A stretch of DNA of 64,000 nucleotides. It comes from Paenarthrobacter histidinolovorans (GTDB lineage Bacteria > Actinomycetota > Actinomycetes > Actinomycetales > Micrococcaceae). The first letter of the stretch is position 1. Each line of letters opens with the position of its first letter. Under the pieces are notes generated by a model. It made no database searches. It saw nothing but the letters and a program-made list of their open reading frames with translations, and was not told the DNA's origin. The position numbers were made by a program, and so were the translations under genes. Of the stretch, positions 20,877 to 29,889 are shown piece by piece. The stretch is from assembly GCF_014647595.1 (NCBI RefSeq), contig NZ_BMPM01000003.1:62001-126000 (forward strand). Reading direction: 5' to 3'.

Positions 20877-20888
20877 GTAGGTACCTAC
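20877..20888. promoter_or_regulatory. Perfect 12-bp palindrome in the nrdR promoter region
   Basis: GTAGGTACCTAC is a perfect palindrome that touches a possible -10 element (TATGGT, 20873-20878), downstream of the two NrdR-like boxes. Its role is unknown. Confidence 0.35.
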
Positions 20889-20984
20889 GTAAACTGGTGC
20901 CGGAAGTGAATCTTCCGGCACCTTTTGCGCATCCGGCGGCTTGCCGGGTGCCGGCTGTGCCGGAGTTGTCAGGGGAGGCCCAGC

Positions 20985-21488
20985 GTGTATTGTCCGTTCT
21001 GCCGGAATCCCGATTCCCGCGTCGTCGACAGCCGCATGGCGGACGACGGATCCTCGATTCGCCGCCGTCGGCAATGCCCGGAGTGCGGCCGCCGCTTCAC
21101 CACGGTTGAGACAACCAGCTTGTCGGTTATCAAACGCTCCGGCGTGGGTGAGCCCTTTAGCCGTATCAAGGTCATCAGTGGCGTTCGCAAGGCTTGCCAG
21201 GGGCGGCCGGTCACGGAAGACGACCTCGCCATGCTCGCCCAGGAAGTGGAAGAAAACATCCGCTCTTCCGGCGCGGCCGAGATCGATGCCCACGAGGTCG
21301 GGCTCGCCATCCTTGGCCCGCTCCGCAAGCTGGACGAAGTTGCCTACCTCCGCTTCGCCAGCGTCTACCAGGCTTTTGAATCCCTGGAAGACTTCGAATC
21401 CGCTATTTCGCTGCTGCGCCACGAGCACGAAGGCCATGCGAAAGCTGGCAGCAAGCAACCCAAAGGCTCCGAGGCGAGCCAACTCTAG
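20985..21488 (+). CDS. nrdR: NrdR, ribonucleotide reductase repressor
   Basis: Zinc-finger plus ATP-cone repressor that senses dATP/ATP and controls ribonucleotide reductase genes. GTG 20985 follows GGGGAGG and gives the canonical N-terminus [17 protein letters not shown]. The zinc ribbon uses the CPFC and CPEC pairs. The ATP cone covers about residues 49-139 ([15 protein letters not shown] onward). The 167-residue length is normal plus a short Lys/Ser-rich tail. No nrd structural gene is adjacent, but NrdR-like boxes lie just upstream. Confidence 0.96.
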   Translation: MYCPFCRNPDSRVVDSRMADDGSSIRRRRQCPECGRRFTTVETTSLSVIKRSGVGEPFSRIKVISGVRKACQGRPVTEDDLAMLAQEVEENIRSSGAAEIDAHEVGLAILGPLRKLDEVAYLRFASVYQAFESLEDFESAISLLRHEHEGHAKAGSKQPKGSEASQL

Positions 21489-21490
21489 CT

Positions 21491-21530
21491 CCGGTGGCGG
21501 CAGCGGAGGGGAAGCCGCAGCCGCCACCGG
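21491..21530. terminator. Hairpin between convergent nrdR and SDR genes
   Basis: An 11-bp perfect stem (CCGGTGGCGGC / GCCGCCACCGG) spans the gap between two converging genes. It has no clear T-run on either side, so it may act as a weak bidirectional terminator. Confidence 0.45.
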
Positions 21531-21547
21531 CACCAAGGCAATGCCGT

Positions 21548-22315
21548 TCAGCGGCCGCCGGAGACCGGCAGCACCGCTCCCGTAATGTAGCCGGCGTCCT
21601 CGGACATCAGCCACATCACCGCTGATGCGATCTCCCCGGGTTCGGCTCCGCGGCCCATGGGAATGGTGGGATTGAGCCGCTCCACGCGATCCGGCATCCC
21701 GGCTGCGGCGTGCAACCCGGTATTGGTGCTTCCGGGCGCCACTGCGTTGACCCGGATTCCCTGTTGGGCAACCTCGGCGGCCAGGCCCACAGTCAGAACG
21801 TCCACTGCGCCTTTCGTCGCGGCATAGTGGACCCAGGTTCCGGGAGAGCCGGCCTTGGTGGCCGTCGAGGAGATATTGACGATGGAACCACCGGCGCCAC
21901 CGGAATCCATCGAGAGCCTCCGGACGGCTTCCTGGCACATATAGATCAAGCCCGCGATGTTCACGTCGCACACCCGCTGCACTGTCCCGGCGGGAACGTC
22001 CACCAGTGGGCCGATCAGGTCGCCCGTGATGCCGGCATTGTTGATAACGGCTGTCACGGTACCCCAGCCGGCAGCTTCGTCGAACAAGCGCTCGACGTCG
22101 GCGGGTTGGCTGACGTCTGCCCGAACGGCGTGTGCCTCGCCGCCGCGGGCGCGGATGCCATTGACCACGGCGTCTGCGCCCTCGGCGTCGGAGGAGTAAT
22201 TGACGACGACACCGTATCCGGCCAAGGCTGCTGCCTGGGCCACAGCAGCGCCGATACCGCGGCTTGCGCCGGTGATGATCGCAATGCCCGGCGGGGTTTC
22301 GGTACCTCCGGCCAT
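21548..22315 (-). CDS. SDR-family NAD(P)-dependent oxidoreductase
   Basis: Classical short-chain dehydrogenase of 255 residues. It has the cofactor loop TGASRGIGAAV, the NNAG segment (INNAGITGD), the active-site YAATK (Tyr-xxx-Lys) and a C-terminal segment ending GAVLPVSGGR. The overall look is that of FabG-like glucose/3-oxoacyl reductases, but the substrate cannot be read. I use the ATG at 22315, 7 bp after the ppgK stop, rather than a longer form starting inside ppgK. Confidence 0.88.
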   Translation of the reverse strand: MAGGTETPPGIAIITGASRGIGAAVAQAAALAGYGVVVNYSSDAEGADAVVNGIRARGGEAHAVRADVSQPADVERLFDEAAGWGTVTAVINNAGITGDLIGPLVDVPAGTVQRVCDVNIAGLIYMCQEAVRRLSMDSGGAGGSIVNISSTATKAGSPGTWVHYAATKGAVDVLTVGLAAEVAQQGIRVNAVAPGSTNTGLHAAAGMPDRVERLNPTIPMGRGAEPGEIASAVMWLMSEDAGYITGAVLPVSGGR

Positions 22316-22322
22316 GCCCGGG

Positions 22323-23141
22323 CTACTTGGCGAGCTTATGGTGCAAGGCAACTTCGAGGGCTGCGCCCACGATGCCGGCGTCGTTCTTCAGCTTCGCGGT
22401 GACGATCTTCGTGCGGAGGTCCAGATGCGGGAAGTACTCGTCCGAACGCTTGGAAATGCCGCCGCCGACGATGAAAAGTTCGGGGGAGAACAGGAATTCC
22501 ACGTGCTGGAGGTAACGGTTGAGCAGCACGCCGTATTCGTCCCAGCTGAGGCCGTCCCGTTCGCGGGCTACGGCGGAAGCTTTGGTTTCGGCGTCGTGTC
22601 CGTCCACCTCAAGGTGGCCGAGTTCGGCGTTGGGGACCAGCTGGCCGTTGAAGATGAACGCTGACCCGATGCCGGTTCCCAGGGTGATCACCAGGACGGT
22701 ACCGTCGACACCTTCGCCGGCTCCGTAGCGTGCTTCCGCGAGGCCTGCTGCGTCGGCGTCGTTGATGACCTCAACCGGACGGCCGAGGCGCTCCGTGAAC
22801 TTCCTGTCAATGTCCGTTTCGAGCCAGGACTTGTCCACGTTGGCCGCGGAGTGGACTACCCCGTGCTGGATGATGCCGGGAAAAGTGACGCCCACGGGAG
22901 AATCCGCTGCCGGCGCGTCGGGCCGCTTGGAGAGTTCCGCAACGATCTCGGCTACGACATCGGCCACCGCTTCGGGTGTAGCAGGCTGCGGCGTGGGGAC
23001 CCGGAAGCGGTCACCAATCAGCTTGCCCTTCTTGAGGTCGACGATGCCGCCTTTGATGCCGGTACCGCCGATGTCGATACCGATCAGCGGTGCGTTCTTG
23101 TGGGTTTTCTCATCCTTCTTGGACAATGTATTTCCGATCAT
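22323..23141 (-). CDS. ppgK: PpgK, polyphosphate glucokinase
   Basis: ROK-family glucokinase that phosphorylates glucose with polyphosphate or ATP, typical of actinobacteria. The N-terminal phosphate motif [15 protein letters not shown], the [12 protein letters not shown] motif and the [13 protein letters not shown] region are present. The 272-residue size fits. It is followed closely by the SDR gene and preceded by map, all on the minus strand. Confidence 0.92.
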   Translation of the reverse strand: MIGNTLSKKDEKTHKNAPLIGIDIGGTGIKGGIVDLKKGKLIGDRFRVPTPQPATPEAVADVVAEIVAELSKRPDAPAADSPVGVTFPGIIQHGVVHSAANVDKSWLETDIDRKFTERLGRPVEVINDADAAGLAEARYGAGEGVDGTVLVITLGTGIGSAFIFNGQLVPNAELGHLEVDGHDAETKASAVARERDGLSWDEYGVLLNRYLQHVEFLFSPELFIVGGGISKRSDEYFPHLDLRTKIVTAKLKNDAGIVGAALEVALHHKLAK

Positions 23142-23198
23142 GGCAGGAGGGGATGGGCAGGGCGCAGCCGGCCGGGCTGCGTGGACCTTCCGGTGGGC

Positions 23199-24077
23199 TC
23201 AGGGAAGGGTAAGGATTTCCGCGCCGGTCTCGGTGACCAGCAGCGTGTGTTCGAATTGGGCCGTTCGTTTGTGGTCCCGGGTGACGACTGTCCAGTCATC
23301 TGCCCACATATCCCATTCGATGGTGCCGAGGGTAAGCATGGGTTCGATGGTGAACACCATGCCCGCCTCGATCACGGTGTTGTACGCCGGGGCTGCGTCG
23401 TAATGCGGAATGATGAGGCCCGTGTGGAAAGCCTCGCCCACGCCGTGGCCCGTGAAGTCCCGCACCACGCCATAGCCGAAGCGCTTGGCGTAGGACTGGA
23501 TCGCACGGCCGATTACGTTGATTTCGCGGCCCGGGGCCACGGCCTTGATGGCCCGGTTGAGCGACTCCTGCGTACGCTCAACCAGCAGACGGGACTCTTC
23601 GTCCACGTCGCCAACCAGGAAAGTGTAGTTGGTATCTCCATGCACACCGCCAATAAACGCGGTGATGTCGATGTTGAGAATGTCGCCGTCCTGGACCACG
23701 GTGGAATCCGGGATGCCGTGGCAAATTACCTCATTGAGGGAGGAGCAGAGGGACTTGGGGAAGCCCCTGTAGCCCAAGGTGGACGGGTAGGCGTTGTGAT
23801 CCAGGAGGAACTCGTGGCCGACTTTGTCCAATTGGTCGGTAGTGACACCCGGTTCGATGTGCTTGCCTACTTCAACGATCGCCTGGGCAGCGATCTTGCT
23901 CGCTGCGCGGATCTTCTCAACCGTCTCCGGCGACTTCACTTCGGAGCCTGTGAACTTCGCGGGAGCCTTCTTGCCGACGTACTCCGGCCGCGGAATCGAG
24001 GCGGGGACGGGTCGTTCAGGGCTGATGGTTCCCGGGGTGAGGGCGCCGATGGGTGCAGTCGAAGCAAGAGAAGGCAT
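23199..24077 (-). CDS. map: Map, methionine aminopeptidase type I
   Basis: Removes the N-terminal methionine from new proteins. ATG 24077 gives 292 residues and has TATGAT exactly 6 bp upstream, so I prefer it over a start 11 codons earlier. The metal-site segments [18 protein letters not shown], the histidine in [14 protein letters not shown] and FTIEPML are present. An N-terminal extension of about 40 residues ([11 protein letters not shown] region) is the SH3-binding-like type seen in actinobacterial MetAP1c. Confidence 0.95.
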   Translation of the reverse strand: MPSLASTAPIGALTPGTISPERPVPASIPRPEYVGKKAPAKFTGSEVKSPETVEKIRAASKIAAQAIVEVGKHIEPGVTTDQLDKVGHEFLLDHNAYPSTLGYRGFPKSLCSSLNEVICHGIPDSTVVQDGDILNIDITAFIGGVHGDTNYTFLVGDVDEESRLLVERTQESLNRAIKAVAPGREINVIGRAIQSYAKRFGYGVVRDFTGHGVGEAFHTGLIIPHYDAAPAYNTVIEAGMVFTIEPMLTLGTIEWDMWADDWTVVTRDHKRTAQFEHTLLVTETGAEILTLP

Positions 24078-24083
24078 AGATTG

Positions 24084-24089
24084 ATCATA
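24084..24089 (-). promoter_or_regulatory. -10 element of map (leaderless start)
   Basis: On the minus strand TATGAT is followed by 6 bp and ATG 24077. It supports the shorter start of map and a leaderless mRNA. Confidence 0.55.
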
Positions 24090-24186
24090 TAAGGCACGCA
24101 AGAGACGCAAGTAACAATGTGAGGCAAGGTTCCTGAGGCCGCGCCAACGTTACGCGTTCAACGGCCCCCAGCCATGAGGAGGAGAC

Positions 24187-24351
24187 GTGACGGAGTACTG
24201 GTACAACGTCAAGACGCACGAGATCGAAGAGGACGCCATGTCCGATTGGACCCAGCTGATTGGCCCCTATAAAACCAGGGAAGAAGCCGAGCACGCCTTG
24301 GAGAAGGTAAAAGCCCGCAATGATGCCTGGGATGCCCAGGACGACGAATAG
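24187..24351 (+). CDS. Small SPOR-like acidic protein, 54 residues
   Basis: Short gene with a very strong ribosome-binding site (GAGGAGGAG, 3-11 bp before GTG 24187). The product begins TEYWYNVKTHEIEED, then WTQLIGPYKTREEAEHAL, and ends in an acidic tail. The aromatic start and the 'GPYKTREEAEHAL' pattern resemble a SPOR repeat, which binds denuded septal peptidoglycan, but no signal peptide or membrane segment is present. It is divergent from map. The function is unknown. Confidence 0.8.
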   Translation: MTEYWYNVKTHEIEEDAMSDWTQLIGPYKTREEAEHALEKVKARNDAWDAQDDE

Positions 24352-24353
24352 CC

Positions 24354-24425
24354 AAGGCCCGGCTGGAAGGCAAGGCCCGCCTGGAAGGCAAGGCCCGGCT
24401 GGAAGCCAAGGCCCGCCTAGAAGGA
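24354..24425. repeat. Four tandem 18-bp repeats between convergent genes
   Basis: Four 18-bp units of the form AAGGCCCGSCTGGAAGGC start at 24354, 24372, 24390 and 24408. They alternate between CGGCTGG and CGCCTGG. The array lies between the stop of the 54-residue gene and the panB stop, and its last unit includes the final panB codons. It is a minisatellite, not a CRISPR. Confidence 0.85.
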
Positions 24426-25322
24426 GTGTTCCGGTCCGGGGAACTGACCGGACCGGACATCCTCGCCAAAGGCGGCGGCGGCGTCGCTGAGGGTTGTGCG
24501 CAGATCGGCGTACTGCTTGACGAACTTGGCCATCTTGCCGCCCCGGAGTCCGGCCATGTCCTGCCAGACGAGAACCTGGCCGGTGGTGTTCTTGCCTGCT
24601 CCGATGCCCACTGTTGGCACCCGCACTGCAGCGTCCACGGCGGCGGCCGTTTCGGCAGGCACCATTTCCATCAGGACGCTGAACGCTCCGGCATCCTGGA
24701 GGGCCAGGGCGTCCTCCACCAGCCGCTGCGCGTCATCCCCGCGTCCCTGGACGCGGTAGCCGCCAAGGCTGTGTTCGCTCTGGGGCGTGAAGCCGATGTG
24801 TGCCATGACCGGGATGCCTGCCTGGACCATGGCTTTGACGGTGTCCGCGTAGTACGCGGAGCCCTCGATTTTGACCGCGTGCGCCAGGCCTTCCTTGAGG
24901 AAGCGCACTCCGGTGGCAACGGCCTGGCCGGGGGAGACTTCGTAACTGCCGAAAGGCAGGTCGGCTACGACCAATGCCCGCTTGGCTGCACGGCTTACTG
25001 CCCTGGTCAGGGGAAGCAGCTCATCCACGGTGACGGGAAGGCTGGTCTCGTTGCCGAAGACGTTGTTGGAAGCGGAATCGCCCACAAGCAGCACTTCGAT
25101 TCCGGCCTGGTCGAAAATCTCCGCCGTGTACTGCTCATAAGCGGTCAGCATGGCGAAGCGTTCGCCATTGTCCTTGGCTTGCTGCAGGTGGTGGATCCGG
25201 ATCCGCCCGGCCGGCTTCCTGCCGGCCGCCGGTGGCGTCTGCGCGCCTGTTCCGGGCCCGCTCCCGTAAGGGGCAGGAACTTCGGCGGGCGTGTTGGACT
25301 CAGGAAGGTTGCTCGGGGCCAT
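24417..25322 (-). CDS. panB: PanB, ketopantoate hydroxymethyltransferase
   Basis: First committed enzyme of pantothenate (vitamin B5) synthesis; transfers a hydroxymethyl group from methylene-tetrahydrofolate to 2-oxoisovalerate. The magnesium-site region [37 protein letters not shown] (bases near 24750-24820) and the [13 protein letters not shown] stretch are present. A polar N-terminal extension of about 45 residues precedes the domain. The ATG has TAGGCT exactly 6 bp upstream, so the mRNA is probably leaderless. Confidence 0.95.
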   Translation of the reverse strand: MAPSNLPESNTPAEVPAPYGSGPGTGAQTPPAAGRKPAGRIRIHHLQQAKDNGERFAMLTAYEQYTAEIFDQAGIEVLLVGDSASNNVFGNETSLPVTVDELLPLTRAVSRAAKRALVVADLPFGSYEVSPGQAVATGVRFLKEGLAHAVKIEGSAYYADTVKAMVQAGIPVMAHIGFTPQSEHSLGGYRVQGRGDDAQRLVEDALALQDAGAFSVLMEMVPAETAAAVDAAVRVPTVGIGAGKNTTGQVLVWQDMAGLRGGKMAKFVKQYADLRTTLSDAAAAFGEDVRSGQFPGPEHSF

Positions 25323-25328
25323 GGATAG

Positions 25329-25334
25329 AGCCTA
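25329..25334 (-). promoter_or_regulatory. -10 element of panB (leaderless start)
   Basis: On the minus strand TAGGCT is followed by 6 bp and ATG 25322, with no ribosome-binding site. Confidence 0.55.
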
Positions 25335-25512
25335 AGCGGTGCCGACGGCGGCTGCCACCAGTGTGCCCAGCGTCACCTTATGTAAACGGTGTGTTACGCG
25401 CAGCTACTGCTGCGGCATTAGGAGGGAACTCTTAGTAGAGTGAAGGCTGAGCTGCCGTGGCTTCTGTCCCTTGAAACCAGCGGCATGGACAACGAATCGG
25501 AAAAGAGGCCCT

Positions 25513-26853
25513 ATGGACCGCCAGCAAGAGTTCGTTCTGCGGACAATCGAAGAGCGTGACGTGCGCTTCGTACGCTTGTGGTTCACCGACGTCGTGGGCT
25601 CCCTTAAATCGGTGGCGCTTGCGCCTGCCGAAGTCGAGGGTGCCTTTGAAGAAGGCCTTGGCTTCGATGGCTCAGCGATTGAAGGCCTGGCGCGTGTGTT
25701 CGAATCCGACATGCTCGCGCAGCCGGATCCCTCCACCTTCCAGATCCTGCCCTGGCGTGGTGAGACCGAACAAACGTCAAGGATGTTCTGCGACATTCTG
25801 ACTCCGGACGGCGAACCGTCGGCAGCGGATCCCCGCAACGTCCTTAAGCGGACTTTGGCCAAGGCCGCGGACATGGGCTTCACCTGCTACACCCACCCGG
25901 AGATCGAGTTCTACCTGCTCAAGTCCAAGGACCTGGGCCCGGACGGCTCCCCGGTCCCCGTGGACGAGGGCGGCTATTTCGACCACGTTCCCGGTGGTGT
26001 CGCGCAGGACTTCCGCAGGACTGCAGTCACCATGCTCGAATCCGTCGGTATCTCGGTGGAGTTCAGCCACCACGAAGGTGGCCCGGGGCAGAACGAGATC
26101 GACCTCCGTTACGCCGATGCGCTTCAGACGGCCGACAACATCATGACGTTCCGTACCGTCATCAAGGAAGTTGCGCTACAGCAGGGGACCTACGCCACTT
26201 TCATGCCCAAGCCGTTCACCGACCACCCCGGTTCCGGCATGCACACGCACTTTTCGCTGTTCGAAGGCGATACCAACGCTTTCTTCGAAGCAGGGGCCGA
26301 GTTCCAGCTCTCCAAGACCGCACGCCAGTTCATTGCAGGCATCCTCAAGCACGCTCCGGAATTCACGGCTGTCACCAACCAGTTCGTGAACTCCTACAAG
26401 CGGCTCTGGGGCGGCGGCGAGGCCCCGAGCTACCTGAGCTGGGGACACAACAACCGGTCCGCGCTGGTACGTGTTCCGCTCTACAAGCCCGGCAAGGGAC
26501 AGTCGGCGCGGATCGAATACCGCGGCATCGACTCAGCCACCAACCCGTACCTGGCCTACGCCGTGTTGCTTGGGGCAGGCCTGAAGGGCATCGAGGAAGG
26601 CTATGAACTTCCCGCTGCCGCTGAGGACGACGTATGGTCCCTGACCACCGCGGAGCGCAAGGCGATGGGGCACGCGCCCCTGCCGGCCAGCCTCCACGAC
26701 GCCATCCGGGCCATGGAGGAATCCGAACTGGTGGCCGAAATCCTCGGCGAGCAGGTCTTTGAGCACTTCCTCCGCAACAAGCGGGCAGAGTGGCAGGATT
26801 ACAGGCTCCAGGTCACCCCTTATGAGCTGCAGCGCAACCTCGGCATTCTCTAG
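25513..26853 (+). CDS. glnA2: GlnA2, second glutamine synthetase-type enzyme
   Basis: Type I glutamine synthetase homologue of 446 residues. It has the beta-grasp start, the catalytic EIEFYLL and FMPKPFTDHPGSGMHTHFSLF metal/ATP regions, and the NNRSALVRVPLYKPG segment. The place where adenylylated enzymes have LYELP (see glnA at 48694) reads DDVWSL at about residue 374, with Trp instead of Tyr. So this copy is probably not adenylylated even though glnE follows 9 bp later. ATG 25513 follows GAGG. The order glnA2-glnE is as in Mycobacterium. Confidence 0.9.
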   Translation: MDRQQEFVLRTIEERDVRFVRLWFTDVVGSLKSVALAPAEVEGAFEEGLGFDGSAIEGLARVFESDMLAQPDPSTFQILPWRGETEQTSRMFCDILTPDGEPSAADPRNVLKRTLAKAADMGFTCYTHPEIEFYLLKSKDLGPDGSPVPVDEGGYFDHVPGGVAQDFRRTAVTMLESVGISVEFSHHEGGPGQNEIDLRYADALQTADNIMTFRTVIKEVALQQGTYATFMPKPFTDHPGSGMHTHFSLFEGDTNAFFEAGAEFQLSKTARQFIAGILKHAPEFTAVTNQFVNSYKRLWGGGEAPSYLSWGHNNRSALVRVPLYKPGKGQSARIEYRGIDSATNPYLAYAVLLGAGLKGIEEGYELPAAAEDDVWSLTTAERKAMGHAPLPASLHDAIRAMEESELVAEILGEQVFEHFLRNKRAEWQDYRLQVTPYELQRNLGIL

Positions 26854-26862
26854 GCAGGGCCC

Positions 26863-29800
26863 GTGAGCCTTGCACGACGGCTCATCTCAGCCGGATTCAG
26901 TGACCTCGAGAAGGGAGAGCGCTTCCTTGCTGCCCCCGAACTGGAGGGCATTGACCAGGACGCGCTGTTTGCCGGACTTTCCATGGCGGCCAGTCCCGAT
27001 ACCGCCTTGCAGTCACTGGTCCGGCTTATCGAGAAGAACCCCGGCCTGAAGAAGCTGGCCGCGGCGGATCCAGACACCTGCGAGCCCCTGTACCGCCTGC
27101 TGGGAGCCTCGGAGGCGCTGGGGGAGTTCCTGATCCGCCGGCCGGAGCACCTGGATGTCTTCGACGCCCGTGTCAGCCCGGAACCCATGCAGGCCTCCGC
27201 AGACGAGCTCCGCGCCACATTGCTCCGGTCCGTCAAGGCTGAGCCGGGCGCCCACCGGCCTGTAGCAGGCATCACCGGGCAGCCAGCCTACGCCGCCTTG
27301 CGGACTGCGTATCGTCGGGGTCTGGCTGAGCTCGCCATCAAAGATCTCTGCGCGGCTTCGCCCCAGGACTTCATGCCTGCGGCAGGAGCCGAACTGGCCG
27401 ACCTCGCCGGCGCCGCGATCGAAGCCGCCCTCGCCGTATCCCGGGCCGAGGCCGCAGGTCACTATGATGCCGACGAAATCGCCGACGTCGGACTGGCCGT
27501 CATCGGCATGGGTAAATGCGGAGCCCGGGAGCTGAACTACATTTCGGATGTTGATGTCATCTACGTCATCGAGTCCGGGGAACTGGAGGATGCCCGGGCC
27601 TCCACCATAGGGACCGCCCTGGCTTCGGGCATTTCCCGGGCGATTTCTTCCTTTGCCCCGGAACCGGGCCTCTGGGAAGTGGATGCGAATCTGCGGCCGG
27701 AAGGAAAATCGGGCCCGCTTGTGCGCACGCTTCCTTCCCACCTGAGCTACTACGACCGGTGGGCCGAAAGCTGGGAGTTCCAGGCGCTGCTCAAAGCACG
27801 GACCATTGCCGGTGACCGGGAACTTGGTCAGCGCTATGAAAAGGCCGTGGAGCCGCTCGTATGGTCTTCCGCCGGCCGGGAGGGCTTCGTGGAGTCCGTC
27901 CAGGCTATGCGCAGGAGGGTGACCGACTACATTCCTGCATCCGAAGAGCAGCGCCAGATCAAGCTCGGACGTGGCGGACTGCGGGACGTTGAGTTCACCG
28001 TCCAGCTGCTGCAACTGGTTCATGGCAAATCCGATGAATCCCTCCGTTGCAAGGACACGACGTCGGCCATCGCCGCACTGTCGGCCGGCGGCTACATCGG
28101 GCGCTCCGACGCAGCTGCCTTCGACAACGCGTACCGGTACCTCCGTCTGCTGGAGCATCGGATCCAGCTGTTCCAGCTGCGGCGCACCCACCTGATGCCC
28201 GTGGCCGAGGACGCCCAGCGATTCCTGGCCAAGGCTGTCCTGGGGCCGTTTTCCCTGGAACGCCCCCATCCGGACCAGCTCATGGCTGCATGGCAAAAGA
28301 CCAAGAAGTCAGTGCGGGAACTCCATGAGCGGATCTTCTACCGTCCGCTGCTCAATACCGCTGCAAAGCTGAGCAGCGAGGACGCGAAGCTCAGTCCTGA
28401 AGCAGCCCAGGGGCGCCTGGCGGCCCTCGGCTACCTTGATCCCCAAGGGGCCCTGCGGCACATCGAAGCCCTGACTGCGGGTGTGAGCCGTCGTGCGGCG
28501 TTGCAACGGCAGCTGCTGCCGATCCTTTTGGGATGGCTCGCCGAGGGCGTCGACCCGGATGCCGGCTTGCTTGCCTTCCGCCGGGTCAGTGAAGCCCTTG
28601 GCACCACGCACTGGTACTTGGGCCTGCTGCGTGATTCGCAGGCTGCCGCCGAACGCCTGTGCCAGGTCCTGGCCAATTCGCGCTTGATCTCCGACCTTTT
28701 GGAAGTCTCCCCGGAGTCCGTTGCATGGCTGGGCAGCGACAAGGAATTGGCCCCGGTTCGTTTCGAAGCCCAATGGCAGGAAATCCAGTCCAAGCTGTCC
28801 CGGCATCCTGACCCTGAGAGCGCCATGAGGCTCATCCGGTTGATCCGGAGGCGTGAAACCCTCAGGACGGCCATAGCGGACAGCGCCGGACTCCTTGACC
28901 AGGACGCCGTAGGTTTGGCATTGGCTGAGACTGACCGCGCTGCCGTACTGGGGGCCTTGCATGTGGCCGAGGCAGTTGTGTCTGACTCCGGCCCGCTGAA
29001 AACCGATGTCCTTGTGGTGGCCATGGGGAGGCAGGGCGGCCGCGAGATCGGCTACGGCTCGGACGCGGACGTGATGTATGTACACCGTGCCCGCCCTGGC
29101 TTCAGCGACGCCGAGGCGCAGGAACAGGCGACGGCGATCGTCGCCAAGGTCTCCAGCTTCCTCACCCAGCCGCTCAAGCCCGCAATCATGGCCGAGCGGG
29201 TCCTGATGGTGGACGCGGATCTTCGGCCGGAAGGCAAGAACGGTGCGATGGTGCGGTCCTTGGATTCCTACGCTGAGTATTATCGCCGGTGGTCCTTGAT
29301 CTGGGAGGCCCAGGCGCTGTTGCGTGCCCGTCCAATGGCTGGGTCGGATGAGTTGGCGGCAGATTTCGTCAAGCTGATCGATCCCATCCGGTATCCCAAG
29401 GAACTCCAGGAGCAGGATGTCCGGGAAATCAGGCGGATCAAGGCTCGGGTGGAGTCGGAACGGCTGCCCCGCGGTGCGGATCCTGCCAGGCACGTCAAGC
29501 TTGGCCGCGGTGGTTTGAGCGACGTCGAATGGCTGGTGCAGCTGATTCAGTTGCAGCATGCCGGGAAGCATCCCTCGCTGCGGACCAGCTCGACCCTTGA
29601 GGCTCTGGCCGCCGCTGAGGAACTGGAGTTCATCGGCCAGGACGACGCGGCATTGTTGCGGGAGGCGTGGCGTCTGGCCAGCCGTATCCGGTCGGCCAAT
29701 GTGATCGTGACCGGTCGTGCCTCCGATGTGCTGCCGTCCTCCCGTAAAGACCTCGAAGCTGTCGCGCGTTGGTGTGGTTACCTACCCGGCCATGCCGGGC

Positions 29801-29877
29801 ACTTTGAGGAGGATTATCTCAGGCTGAGTCGTCGGGCCCGGGCCGTATTCGAGAAGATGTTCTACGCCACCACCTAA
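26863..29877 (+). CDS. glnE: GlnE, bifunctional glutamine synthetase adenylyltransferase/deadenylase
   Basis: Controls glutamine synthetase I by adding AMP to, and removing it from, a tyrosine. Of 1004 residues, there are two nucleotidyltransferase halves. The N-terminal one has ELNYISDVDVIYV at about residue 223 (deadenylase side in the family). The C-terminal one has EIGYGSDADVMYVH at about 728. Each half is followed by a GlnD-PII-type helical domain with KLGRGGLxDVEW/F motifs. GTG 26863 lies 9 bp after glnA2, so the two genes are almost surely co-transcribed. Confidence 0.96.
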   Translation: MSLARRLISAGFSDLEKGERFLAAPELEGIDQDALFAGLSMAASPDTALQSLVRLIEKNPGLKKLAAADPDTCEPLYRLLGASEALGEFLIRRPEHLDVFDARVSPEPMQASADELRATLLRSVKAEPGAHRPVAGITGQPAYAALRTAYRRGLAELAIKDLCAASPQDFMPAAGAELADLAGAAIEAALAVSRAEAAGHYDADEIADVGLAVIGMGKCGARELNYISDVDVIYVIESGELEDARASTIGTALASGISRAISSFAPEPGLWEVDANLRPEGKSGPLVRTLPSHLSYYDRWAESWEFQALLKARTIAGDRELGQRYEKAVEPLVWSSAGREGFVESVQAMRRRVTDYIPASEEQRQIKLGRGGLRDVEFTVQLLQLVHGKSDESLRCKDTTSAIAALSAGGYIGRSDAAAFDNAYRYLRLLEHRIQLFQLRRTHLMPVAEDAQRFLAKAVLGPFSLERPHPDQLMAAWQKTKKSVRELHERIFYRPLLNTAAKLSSEDAKLSPEAAQGRLAALGYLDPQGALRHIEALTAGVSRRAALQRQLLPILLGWLAEGVDPDAGLLAFRRVSEALGTTHWYLGLLRDSQAAAERLCQVLANSRLISDLLEVSPESVAWLGSDKELAPVRFEAQWQEIQSKLSRHPDPESAMRLIRLIRRRETLRTAIADSAGLLDQDAVGLALAETDRAAVLGALHVAEAVVSDSGPLKTDVLVVAMGRQGGREIGYGSDADVMYVHRARPGFSDAEAQEQATAIVAKVSSFLTQPLKPAIMAERVLMVDADLRPEGKNGAMVRSLDSYAEYYRRWSLIWEAQALLRARPMAGSDELAADFVKLIDPIRYPKELQEQDVREIRRIKARVESERLPRGADPARHVKLGRGGLSDVEWLVQLIQLQHAGKHPSLRTSSTLEALAAAEELEFIGQDDAALLREAWRLASRIRSANVIVTGRASDVLPSSRKDLEAVARWCGYLPGHAGHFEEDYLRLSRRARAVFEKMFYATT

Positions 29878-29889
29878 AAGGGTGGCGGG

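Noticed and set aside
20823..21971. 382-codon antisense frame opposite nrdR
   Set aside because: Overlaps nrdR and its operators and the SDR gene in the wrong frame; low-complexity Arg/Gly composition.
24354..24425. CRISPR array
   Set aside because: The repeats are directly adjacent without spacers, and no cas gene is near.
27013..29571. Long antisense frames opposite glnE
   Set aside because: They are mirror images of the glnE codon pattern, Arg/Gln/His-rich, and have no domain; glnE is intact and well conserved.
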